This document shows positions 54,179 through 62,618 of a DNA stretch of 64,000 nucleotides, piece after piece. The DNA lies in contig JBGASU010000001.1 in the NCBI GenBank assembly GCA_044229535.1, forward strand, positions 496,001 to 560,000, written 5' to 3'. Numbering within the stretch: the stretch's first letter is position 1; the number at the start of each line of letters is the position of its first letter. Below the pieces are notes generated by a model. It was not told the DNA's origin, ran no database searches, and saw only the letters and a program-made list of their open reading frames with translations. Both the position numbers and the translations under genes were made by a program. The stretch is from CAZLFQ01 sp044229535. GTDB lineage: Bacteria > Pseudomonadota > Alphaproteobacteria > Rickettsiales > Midichloriaceae.

Positions 54179-55664
54179 ACATTTAACAGATCCTTTTAAA
54201 TCTTATGCCTTAGGTTGCATACTAACATTATCCTTTGCCCCATTTTACTTTCTTCCTGCAATTGTTATTTCCTTTACTGGTCTTTTATTCTTATTAGAAA
54301 AATTTAAAAATAAACGAAGAATTTTCTGGATGGGATGGTGGTTTGGATTCGGCCATTTCATGTCTGGATTATACTGGTTTTCACACGCACTCATGACCGA
54401 TATTGATAAGTTTGGCTGGATGATTCCATTTGCACTCACACTAGTTCCAGCTGCACTTGGAATTTTTACTGGCTTAGTAACATTAGGAAGTTCCTATTTC
54501 AATAGCAGCAACACAACCAAGGCCATTGCATTTACAGCTATATGGGTAATTATAGAAATGTTTAGAAGTAATTTTATAATTCCTTTCCCTTGGAACTTAC
54601 TTGGTTATTCTATCTCAGGTTATGATACTACTCTGCAAATAGCGTCTCTAACTGGACTTTACGGCACATCTCTTATATTAGTTTTTATAGGAGCGGCATT
54701 ATACTCTAAAAGTTTTAAGATGCTAACTGGGGCACTCCTTATTTGCTTTATCATTTTTGGATATGGAAGTTATAGATTAAATAATAAAACTACCGAATCT
54801 TATAATCTTTTTAAAATACGCTTAGTGCAACCTTCTATACTTGAACATCCAATGGGTGATAAAGCGAAACAAGATAGCGCTTTGGTCAAATTGGTTGAGC
54901 TCTCATTTTTAGAAAGAGATCCAAAAGTAAAGTATGTAATTTGGCCAGAAGCAGCGTTTCCATTCGGATTTACGGATGACTTCACAAGTAAAATTCCTTT
55001 TTCTAAAATCGCACCAAAAGACGGTGCTCTGATATTTGGCTCAGATAGAATACAAAGAAAAGAGAATGGAGATCTTTCTAAAATATACAATTCTATTTTA
55101 GCCATATCAGATAAAGCCGAGATATTAGCATCTTATAATAAAGAAACTCTCGTTCCATTTGGAGAGTTTATACCTTTTAGGTCTATCTTGCCATTTTTAG
55201 ATAAAGTAACCCCAGGTGATGTAGACTTTTCTTCTGGTGATAACACTGCAAATATCCCAAATTTTTTAGATTTACCCCCTTTCCTACCATTAATTTGTTA
55301 TGAAACAATATTCCCCAACCTAAACATACAAAACGCTAAGTGGATTTTAAATATAACTAATGATGCTTGGTTTGGTAAAAGTATTGGACCCCATCAACAT
55401 TTTGCTATGTCTAGATTCAGGTCAGCTGAGTATGGACTGCCAGTAATAAGAGTGGCAAACAACGGCATCAGCGCAGTGATATCGCCATATGGAGAAATCA
55501 TACAAAAGCTGAGAACAAATGATGTTGGTATCATAGATGTCGATTTACCAAAATCTGTTTCTGTTCCTAATACACATTTCAAACGCTTCTTTACTGTTTT
55601 ACCTTTTATTCTACTTTTAATTGCCATATATTATGAGTATTGCAATAGGAGAAGAAAGATTTAG
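54132..55664 (+). CDS. lnt: Apolipoprotein N-acyltransferase
   Basis: About 510 residues from ATG at 54132; the frame opens with GTG at 54066, but the helix pattern begins after 54132. Several membrane helices, then the nitrilase-like domain: catalytic Glu in PEAAFPFG, Lys in YNKETLVPFGEFIP and Cys in ICYETIFPN, followed by WILNITNDAWFG and RSAEYGLPVIRVANNGISAV. It adds the third acyl chain to lipoproteins. Confidence 0.95.
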   Translation: MQKLKESIQAALLNTRHLTDPFKSYALGCILTLSFAPFYFLPAIVISFTGLLFLLEKFKNKRRIFWMGWWFGFGHFMSGLYWFSHALMTDIDKFGWMIPFALTLVPAALGIFTGLVTLGSSYFNSSNTTKAIAFTAIWVIIEMFRSNFIIPFPWNLLGYSISGYDTTLQIASLTGLYGTSLILVFIGAALYSKSFKMLTGALLICFIIFGYGSYRLNNKTTESYNLFKIRLVQPSILEHPMGDKAKQDSALVKLVELSFLERDPKVKYVIWPEAAFPFGFTDDFTSKIPFSKIAPKDGALIFGSDRIQRKENGDLSKIYNSILAISDKAEILASYNKETLVPFGEFIPFRSILPFLDKVTPGDVDFSSGDNTANIPNFLDLPPFLPLICYETIFPNLNIQNAKWILNITNDAWFGKSIGPHQHFAMSRFRSAEYGLPVIRVANNGISAVISPYGEIIQKLRTNDVGIIDVDLPKSVSVPNTHFKRFFTVLPFILLLIAIYYEYCNRRRKI

Positions 55665-55669
55665 TTATA

Positions 55670-56122
55670 ATGCCTTTATCAAATGAACCACTAACTGTTG
55701 AGCAAGAAATAGGGCTTATAGTCAAAGAAAGAAGGCTACAACTCAATCTCAGTCAAGAAGCTCTTGGCAAAGCTATTGGCGTGTCTTTCCAACAGATTCA
55801 AAAGTATGAGAAAGGCAAAAATCGTATTAGCCATAGCTCTCTATTAAATCTTGCTAAGGTATTAAAAGTTGATATTTCTTACTTCACCCCCACTCCAAAA
55901 CTTGAAGACTTCAACTTTGACAAAATCAAAGAAACTTATTATTTTTCAGATACTAAAACAGAATATGATTATTCTAGTCTACAAAAAGAGGTAGAAGAAC
56001 TAGTAAAAGCTTTTATTTCCATCAAAGACCCTGAAACACGTAAAGGTTTCTTAACAATACTAAAATCAAGCATAAAACCTAAAACTAACACACCTATAAA
56101 ACAAAAAGTTAACGCAAAGTAA
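55670..56122 (+). CDS. XRE-family transcriptional regulator
   Basis: 150 residues. N-terminal HTH: IVKERRLQLNLSQEALGKAI, GVSFQQIQKYEKGKNRI, SSLLNLAKVLKVDISYF. The C-terminal half (about 80-150) is helical and of unknown ligand. It starts five bases after lnt and may be translated with it. The Q-I-Q-K-Y-E-K-G recognition helix is common in alphaproteobacterial regulators of this length. Confidence 0.92.
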   Translation: MPLSNEPLTVEQEIGLIVKERRLQLNLSQEALGKAIGVSFQQIQKYEKGKNRISHSSLLNLAKVLKVDISYFTPTPKLEDFNFDKIKETYYFSDTKTEYDYSSLQKEVEELVKAFISIKDPETRKGFLTILKSSIKPKTNTPIKQKVNAK

Positions 56123-56196
56123 CTAATGTCACTTGAATTTTAGTCAAAAAACTGCTAAAAGTGTGTAACTTAAAATGAATTATATGGTGATTAAAC

Positions 56197-56502
56197 ATGT
56201 CAAGACGCTGTGATATCAATGCTAGTAAAGGGGTTTTAGCTGGTCATAAAGTTTCCCACTCTAATATTAAAACAAAAAGAAGGTATCTACCTAACCTTCA
56301 ATCCGTTTCTTTGATGAGCGAAGCTCTTGGACATAAAATCAGCCTGCGCTTAACGCCGAATACAATTAAATCTATTGAGCATAACGATGGTATCGATAAC
56401 TACCTGTTAAAGTCTTCTTCTAGAAAAATCACTCAAGAAGCTCTGGTGCTTAAAAAAAGAATTCAAAAAGCTTTAGCTAAAAAACAAGCAAAAGCTGCTT
56501 AA
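56197..56502 (+). CDS. rpmB: 50S ribosomal protein L28
   Basis: 101 residues: SRRCDINASKGVLAGHKVSH, NIKTKRRYLPNLQ and the ISLRLTPNTIKSIEHNDGID pattern. Longer than the about 78 residues of E. coli L28, as is usual in alphaproteobacteria. Confidence 0.96.
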   Translation: MSRRCDINASKGVLAGHKVSHSNIKTKRRYLPNLQSVSLMSEALGHKISLRLTPNTIKSIEHNDGIDNYLLKSSSRKITQEALVLKKRIQKALAKKQAKAA

Positions 56503-56519
56503 TTATATCAGGTTTCACG

Positions 56520-56849
56520 ATGTCTATTACCTTTCAACAAGTTGGCTTTGCCGCCACAGTTTTTTGTGTATCTCAAGTCATACCGCAGGCTTATGGCAAC
56601 GTGTTATTCAATGCAGCTGCTGGACTTTCTCTTGGTTTATTAATGGGTTTTACACTACAGAGATCAAAAAACTTACCAACTGCCATACCTCATCTTATGA
56701 TGCTAGGTGCAACTGCTGTGTCTAGTATTGAATTGATGAAAAATGCTCTAAACTCTCATCACAACAATATATCTGGATTATCATTCCTTACTGGCTGCCT
56801 ACTTGGCTTACTACAATCTACAGACGGCAATCTAGGAAGATTAGTCTAA
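56520..56849 (+). CDS. Small hypothetical membrane protein
   Basis: 109 residues, not recognised. Three or four short hydrophobic helices (FAATVFCVSQVIPQAYG, LFNAAAGLSLGLLMGFTL, HLMMLGATAVSSIELM, LSFLTGCLLGLLQS). ATG is 17 bases after rpmB and it is probably on the same transcript. Confidence 0.6.
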   Translation: MSITFQQVGFAATVFCVSQVIPQAYGNVLFNAAAGLSLGLLMGFTLQRSKNLPTAIPHLMMLGATAVSSIELMKNALNSHHNNISGLSFLTGCLLGLLQSTDGNLGRLV

Positions 56850-56918
56850 TACCTTAAGATTATCTAGAAAACAACACGTTAGTATGCTATAGTCCGCAGA
56901 CTGAATTAATGGTTTATC

Positions 56919-58187
56919 ATGCTAATTTATTTACAACCTAAGTTTATAGGTATCTTTCTAATCTCTTGTATTTGCGGAATTCCTCTATCATTGCCTGCAT
57001 CAACCTTGACAACCATGCTAACAGAACAAGGTATCAGCCTTACGGTAATAGGTCTTTTTGCACTAGTAGGTGTACCATATTCATTTAAATATGCATGGGC
57101 TCCCATAATTGACAATATTAATCCTAATATATTAGGGCTTGGAAGAAGAAGATCTTGGATGGTTATATGTCAGATTTTAACAATACTCTCTATAGCCACC
57201 ATTGCATTTTTAGACCCGAAAGTTCAATTACTTCAGATTGCTATAGCAGCTGTATGCATAGCATTTTTTTCCGTCACTCACGACATCGTATTTGACGCAC
57301 TCAGAATAGAATCCCTGAAGCCAGAGGAGCAAGCTGCTGGGGCTTCTACATATGTTTTTGGTTATAGACTAGGTATGCTTATTTCATCGGCAGGAGCACT
57401 ATATATTGCTCATTTTTATTCATGGGAGATAGCCTACTTTTCAATGGCTTGTATAATGTCTCTTGGTGTCATAGTAACTTTCTTAATTAGCGAACCTAAA
57501 AAAGCTAAAATCAACCATAAAACTACTTTTTCATTGGAAGAATGGTTAGTCAAAGCCTATGTAGAACCGTTATCTGAATTCATAAGCAGAGTGCAAGCAT
57601 GGCATGTTTTATTGTTTGTCATACTTTTTAAATTAGGGGATGCGTATGCTGGTATGATGACAAATCCTTTCTTACTAAGTCTAGGATTCAGTAAAATAGA
57701 AATCGCTAATATAGTTAAGGGTATTGGATTAATAGCTACTCTTTCTGGCGTATTCGTTGGTGGTATTATTGCTTCAAAATACTCAATGGGTAAATGCCTA
57801 TTTGCCGCATTAATTTTACAAATAGTTTCTAATCTATTTTTCTTAATTCAAATCGCTGCTGGTCACGATACTGTTGTGCTAACAGGAGTAATTTGCATAG
57901 AAAATTTCACTGGTGGGATTGGTACAAGTATTTTTATGGCATACCTAGCGAGCCTTTGTAACGTAAAATTCACAGCAACTCAGTATGCATTACTATCAAG
58001 CCTAGCGTCATTAAGTAGAAGCTTTATATCGGGTAGTGCTGGCTTTGTTGTGGATAGCATTGGCTGGAGCAACTTCTTTGTATTATCTGCATTTCTATCT
58101 GTCCCAGCTTTATTTCTAATAAAATCTCATAATAAAAAACGAAATAAAGGGTCGGCAAAACAAAATTCAAAAGTGCAAATTAGCTAG
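56919..58187 (+). CDS. ampG: AmpG-like muropeptide transporter (MFS)
   Basis: 422 residues with twelve membrane helices. N-terminal GIPLSLPASTLTTMLTEQGI, VGVPYSFKYAWAPIIDNINP and GLGRRRSWMVICQ are AmpG signatures. It imports anhydro-muropeptides for wall recycling. Its end overlaps the convergent MFS gene by eight bases. Confidence 0.93.
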   Translation: MLIYLQPKFIGIFLISCICGIPLSLPASTLTTMLTEQGISLTVIGLFALVGVPYSFKYAWAPIIDNINPNILGLGRRRSWMVICQILTILSIATIAFLDPKVQLLQIAIAAVCIAFFSVTHDIVFDALRIESLKPEEQAAGASTYVFGYRLGMLISSAGALYIAHFYSWEIAYFSMACIMSLGVIVTFLISEPKKAKINHKTTFSLEEWLVKAYVEPLSEFISRVQAWHVLLFVILFKLGDAYAGMMTNPFLLSLGFSKIEIANIVKGIGLIATLSGVFVGGIIASKYSMGKCLFAALILQIVSNLFFLIQIAAGHDTVVLTGVICIENFTGGIGTSIFMAYLASLCNVKFTATQYALLSSLASLSRSFISGSAGFVVDSIGWSNFFVLSAFLSVPALFLIKSHNKKRNKGSAKQNSKVQIS

Positions 58188-59394
58188 ATCTAGCATCTCT
58201 TCTAATCATTCTTTCCAATTGTTGTAATATTATTGGTAAAGATAAAGTTAAACATAGGCTAATTGTTGCCAAAATCTCAATATTGACTAACTCAAGATTT
58301 GGCCCTTCTTTAAGCATAAATCCTGAAAACATTCCTCCTAATCCAGAACCTAAATTAAGAGCGACATTATATATAGAGAAAAAGCTAGCTCTATCGTGTG
58401 AAGACGGAATTTTAGAGGTAACAGCACTCATCACTACGTTTCTTGACGACATGCTGAACATAAACATTATAAAGAAAAGTAAAACTGGTATTGTAATAGA
58501 AGTAGACAAGAATCGGAAGTACAAAGCTACCACCATTATTAACACCAAAATCCATAATACATAATAAGATTTTCTCTTATCAATAATTTTCCCAACCAAC
58601 CTCATGCCAAAAAAACTAATTATCCCACCTATCATAAATAATAGGCCAAGTTTTTCGCGCGGATAATTAAGATTGAACACAAAATAGTTTGCAAAGTTGG
58701 GAATCAAACAAAAACCAGCAAAAAATGAAACTAAGTTTAATAAAATCGCTATGCAATATTTCTTATTCGTAAATATATTTTTATATCTAAGTAATGCCTT
58801 AATTGGCTCATTATACTTTAGATGACAGTCAAAAACTGGAAGTTTTTTATAGGCAAAAATGAATACAAAAAATTCTATTACCAAATTCAATAAAAATGCT
58901 CCTTTCCAATACCCTGTATATCTTGATATTTCCAAGCCAATGGGTACTCCAAACGCCGCAACGATTGGAAATGCACTCATTGCCTTACTAATTGCCATAC
59001 CACGCCTTTCTGCAGGTACTGAATCAGAAACTATTGCAAGAGATATAGCTGTTGATGGGCCCGCAAACAATCCTGCTAAAATCTTTGATAATAAAAATGT
59101 TTTGAAGTCATAAGACAGTAGACATATAACGCTACTAAACATCAGGCCTAAAATACTTGTTAATAGAATTTTCCGTCTATCATGATTATCAATAAATGAC
59201 ACGGCTATAAATCCAATAACAGCTGAGGTTAACGAAAAACTCCCAGCTATTATTCCCACTTGTGATGACAATATACCTAAATCAATTATGTAATCTGGCG
59301 CTAGAGGGTTTATAATTACGAATTCAAAAATTGTGACGAATTGCACTAGAAAAATAATCCATATAAGATCTTTCTCTGCAATTCTTTCTTTCAT
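58180..59394 (-). CDS. MFS transporter
   Basis: 404 residues, twelve helices, drug/solute H+ antiporter-like with the DNHDRRK loop between helices 2 and 3 and VSDSVPAERRGMAISKAMSA. Substrate unknown. It is four bases after rlmB and may be co-transcribed with kdsD-lptC-rlmB. Confidence 0.87.
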   Translation of the reverse strand: MKERIAEKDLIWIIFLVQFVTIFEFVIINPLAPDYIIDLGILSSQVGIIAGSFSLTSAVIGFIAVSFIDNHDRRKILLTSILGLMFSSVICLLSYDFKTFLLSKILAGLFAGPSTAISLAIVSDSVPAERRGMAISKAMSAFPIVAAFGVPIGLEISRYTGYWKGAFLLNLVIEFFVFIFAYKKLPVFDCHLKYNEPIKALLRYKNIFTNKKYCIAILLNLVSFFAGFCLIPNFANYFVFNLNYPREKLGLLFMIGGIISFFGMRLVGKIIDKRKSYYVLWILVLIMVVALYFRFLSTSITIPVLLFFIMFMFSMSSRNVVMSAVTSKIPSSHDRASFFSIYNVALNLGSGLGGMFSGFMLKEGPNLELVNIEILATISLCLTLSLPIILQQLERMIRRDARSS

Positions 59395-59397
59395 AAA

Positions 59398-60132
59398 CTA
59401 GCTAGCCTCATATAGTGCTATCGCAGCAGCATTCGATACATTAAGACTATCAGTATTGGATATAGGAATCTTCACCAATATATCACAGTTTTCTTTTACT
59501 AGATTTCTTATACCCTCTCCTTCAGACCCAAGTACTAATACAACCTTATCATATTTCTTTATCAATTTAATATCTTCTTTTGCAGTTCCATCCAAACCAA
59601 TAACCCAATATCCACTTTTCTGCAAAGTTTTAAAAGTATTTGAGAGATTTGCCTCGACACATATATCTATTTTTTCAATTGTTCCAACAGCAGCTTTAGA
59701 TAAAGCAGCCGATTCAGAAGCTGAATTGTTCTTAGTTGTAACAATTGCGTCTGCATTAAAAGCACATGCTGAACGTATAATGGCACCAAAATTCTGAGGA
59801 TCAGTTATATTATCCATAGCAACAATAACTGACCTCTTTTTCGAAGATGTTTTGTCTATTACATCTTTGAGAAAAACAGCTTCAAGTGGTGCCACCATTA
59901 GGGCTATACCTTGATGCGAAGCACTACTTAGACCACTTAATTTTTCTATTTGTTTTGAATCCACAATATGAACATTGCAACCCAACTCTTTTGAGGTAAA
60001 CTTCATAACTCCAGAAAGCTCATCTTTACAAGCCTGTGTTATCAATAGTTCATAAAACTTACGACGAGTATTATTCAATGCCGCAATCACAGTGTGTTTG
60101 CCGCACATCCAGTAGTTATTATTCTTTGCCAT
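59398..60132 (-). CDS. rlmB: 23S rRNA (guanosine-2251-2'-O)-methyltransferase
   Basis: 244 residues: N-terminal CGKHTVIAALNN, then the SPOUT motifs ITDPQNFGAIIRSACAFN, LVLGSEGEGIRNLVKENC and IPISNTDSLNVSNAAAIALYE. It modifies G2251 in the peptidyl transferase P loop. Overlaps lptC by 14 bases. Confidence 0.95.
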   Translation of the reverse strand: MAKNNNYWMCGKHTVIAALNNTRRKFYELLITQACKDELSGVMKFTSKELGCNVHIVDSKQIEKLSGLSSASHQGIALMVAPLEAVFLKDVIDKTSSKKRSVIVAMDNITDPQNFGAIIRSACAFNADAIVTTKNNSASESAALSKAAVGTIEKIDICVEANLSNTFKTLQKSGYWVIGLDGTAKEDIKLIKKYDKVVLVLGSEGEGIRNLVKENCDILVKIPISNTDSLNVSNAAAIALYEAS

Positions 60133-60742
60133 TATTTTCCGATGGATATAAAGTTGTTTTAACGTTTTTCTTAAAGACTATTTCATCATATGAATTAGAG
60201 GTTTTGAAAGTATCGGCGGTAATATGACCTCTTTTGCTATTTACTTCAACCCCATTCTCACCTTCTGCATCACGAGTTTTGTAAAATACCTTAGCTTTAT
60301 CCGTGTTAATTGTATAATCAGCGTCGATATTAATTTCAATTTTTCCTTCTAAATCTAATTCATTTTTATCAAGAGCAATTTTTGCAGCATCTGATGTCAT
60401 TAACACAAATGATTTATCATTCAACTTAATATCCGTATATACCTTACTTAAAGTTAAGTTGTTTTTATCTTGTTGTTCACCCACATCAGCAATTATCGTG
60501 TATGGCTGGTTTTTGTTATCTAAACCATAAAATTTTGGCTTTTCTATTTTAGGCTGCTCAGCCTCCTTCAGCACTTCAACACCATCTTTTTCTTCACCAT
60601 AATAAAACTTCATCTTTTCATGATAAGAATTATAAGCTGGCATTCCAACAACTGCAGCTATCAGAGCCAACGCGAATGTAACGAGTATGATCTTAAAAAC
60701 TCTTACTTTAATTATATGCGATGCAACAATAGTAGTATTCAT
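60119..60742 (-). CDS. lptC: LPS export periplasmic protein LptC
   Basis: 207 residues. N-terminal helix (IILVTFALALIAAVVGMPAY), then the LptC beta-jellyroll: KFYGLDNKNQPYTIIAD, NLTLSKVYTDIKLNDK, VLMTSDAAKIALDKNELDLE. It hands LPS from LptB2FG to LptA. Starts with a one-base overlap after kdsD, consistent with a Kdo/LPS operon. Confidence 0.9.
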   Translation of the reverse strand: MNTTIVASHIIKVRVFKIILVTFALALIAAVVGMPAYNSYHEKMKFYYGEEKDGVEVLKEAEQPKIEKPKFYGLDNKNQPYTIIADVGEQQDKNNLTLSKVYTDIKLNDKSFVLMTSDAAKIALDKNELDLEGKIEINIDADYTINTDKAKVFYKTRDAEGENGVEVNSKRGHITADTFKTSNSYDEIVFKKNVKTTLYPSENNGKE

Positions 60743-61716
60743 TAAACTACCTTAGCTCTTATAATATCATGCATCTGCACGGCACCTATAGGCTTCTTAT
60801 TTTCCAAAACCATCAAAACAGTTATAGATTTTTTATTCATCAGTCCTAAAGCTTCCGAAGCAAACGCCTCTTTTGAGATAGTAATGGGATTATTAGTCAT
60901 AACTTCTTTCACTTTAGTCTTATGTAAATTAGCATCGATATGACGCCTTAAATCCCCATCAGTAAATATACCTACCAACTCACCACCTGAATTTACTATA
61001 CCTACACACCCCAGACGTTTATTCGTCATTATTAAAAGCGCATCAATAGCCATAGTATCTTCAGAAACTATGGGCAATTCATCTCCTTTATGCATTAAGT
61101 CATCTACTTTTAACAACTTCGCTCCAAGTTTTCCACCTGGATGGTAGATTTTAAACTCACTTTTAGTAAATCCTCGTTTTTCATGCAACACAACCGCTAG
61201 AGCATCTCCTAGTGCAATCATCATAGTAGTAGAGGTAGTTGGCGCAGATATATTAGAAGCTTCTGGTGTGTTAGGTAATACCAATTTAATCTCACTTGAT
61301 TTTATCAAGGTAGAATTACTATTTCTAGCAACTCCAATTATTGGAATAGAAAATCTTTTACAATAATCTATGATATTCGTCAGCTCTTCAGACTCGCCAG
61401 AATTAGATAAAAGCATCACAACATCATTTTCTGTAATCATCCCCAGATCACCATGGCTTGCCTCAGAAGCGTGAACGAAGAACGATGGTGTACCAGTTGA
61501 AGCAAGTGTAGCAACAATTTTCCTCGCTACATGCCCACTTTTACCAATTCCGCTTATAATTAGCCTGCCCTTGCAATTAAATATTGATTCCACTGCTTGT
61601 GCAAAATTTGAATCTAAGGATTCAGCAAGATCTTGCAACCCTTGCACCTCTTGCCTCAAGACTTCTTTACCTAGGTTTAAATCTGTAATATTAACCATCT
61701 TTACGGAACTTGACAT
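60742..61716 (-). CDS. kdsD: D-arabinose 5-phosphate isomerase (KpsF/GutQ family)
   Basis: 324 residues. SIS domain with GRLIISGIGKSGHVARKIVA, TPSFFVHASEASHGDLGMI, LLSNSGESEEL and the GGKLGAKL end, then tandem CBS domains (VDDLMHKGDELPIVSED, VKEVMTNNPITISKEA). It makes arabinose-5-phosphate for Kdo; with kdsB and lptC it shows a Kdo-LPS pathway. Start M1 or M7 (61698). Confidence 0.94.
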   Translation of the reverse strand: MSSSVKMVNITDLNLGKEVLRQEVQGLQDLAESLDSNFAQAVESIFNCKGRLIISGIGKSGHVARKIVATLASTGTPSFFVHASEASHGDLGMITENDVVMLLSNSGESEELTNIIDYCKRFSIPIIGVARNSNSTLIKSSEIKLVLPNTPEASNISAPTTSTTMMIALGDALAVVLHEKRGFTKSEFKIYHPGGKLGAKLLKVDDLMHKGDELPIVSEDTMAIDALLIMTNKRLGCVGIVNSGGELVGIFTDGDLRRHIDANLHKTKVKEVMTNNPITISKEAFASEALGLMNKKSITVLMVLENKKPIGAVQMHDIIRAKVV

Positions 61717-61835
61717 TGCTGGAAATCAGTAAGTTAGAACGATTGGAGTATAACATACTTTTAAACAAAAATAAATCATTAGGTATATTATTTAAACTAT
61801 ATTAAGATTCTAATCATCTAACTGTAAACAGACAA

Positions 61836-62618
61836 ATGACTACTCTACAAAGACCTGAGATTGACAGAATAGTTGAAATTGCACGCTCTGCAGGTGATAT
61901 TATCATGAAGTTCTATGCTCAACCATCTGTTGATATAGAACGCAAAGACGATAAATCACCCGTAACACTCGCAGATAAAAAGGCCAGCGAGTTTATTGAT
62001 AAAGAGTTAAACTCAATCCACAAACATATTGCCTTTATTTCCGAGGAAGCAGATTTAGGCTATAACTTAGACTTAATGAAAAAGAGCAAATCTTTTTGGC
62101 TAATTGATCCCATAGATGGCACTTGGTCATTTATAAGAAAAAAGGGAGTATTTACAGTTAATATCGCACTTATACAAAACGGTGAGCCAATTTTTGGGGT
62201 TATCCATTCACCTCTTGACGGCAATACTTATTATAACATCCCTGCGGATGGCGCATTTAAAACTGATGGGGTGCAAACTCTTCAAATCAGCCCGAATTTC
62301 AAAGCAAAAACTGATTTTGACTTCCTCGTATCTCATCAAAATCTTAATCAAAAAACCACTGACTTTATAAATAAATTCAAGGTCAAGACTATCACTCCAA
62401 TACCTAGCTCAATAAAACTTTGTATGCTTTCAGAAGGTATTGGTGATATTTACCCACGATTTAAACCAACTTATATTTGGGATACAGCCGCAGGACATGC
62501 CATACTAAGGGAGGTTGGCGGGGAAATTTATAGCGAGCAAGGCGATAAACTGAAATACAATAAACAATTAGAGAACCCAAATTTTATTGCTGTATCATCA
62601 ACGCAAATAATTATCTAA
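61836..62618 (+). CDS. cysQ: 3'(2'),5'-bisphosphate nucleotidase CysQ
   Basis: 260 residues: metal-binding motifs SPVTLADKKASEF, ISEEAD, WLIDPIDGTWSFI and IWDTAAGHAILREVGG of the Li-sensitive phosphatase family. It recycles PAP to AMP. IMPase-type inositol-phosphate activity is the alternative. ATG at 61836. Confidence 0.92.
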   Translation: MTTLQRPEIDRIVEIARSAGDIIMKFYAQPSVDIERKDDKSPVTLADKKASEFIDKELNSIHKHIAFISEEADLGYNLDLMKKSKSFWLIDPIDGTWSFIRKKGVFTVNIALIQNGEPIFGVIHSPLDGNTYYNIPADGAFKTDGVQTLQISPNFKAKTDFDFLVSHQNLNQKTTDFINKFKVKTITPIPSSIKLCMLSEGIGDIYPRFKPTYIWDTAAGHAILREVGGEIYSEQGDKLKYNKQLENPNFIAVSSTQIII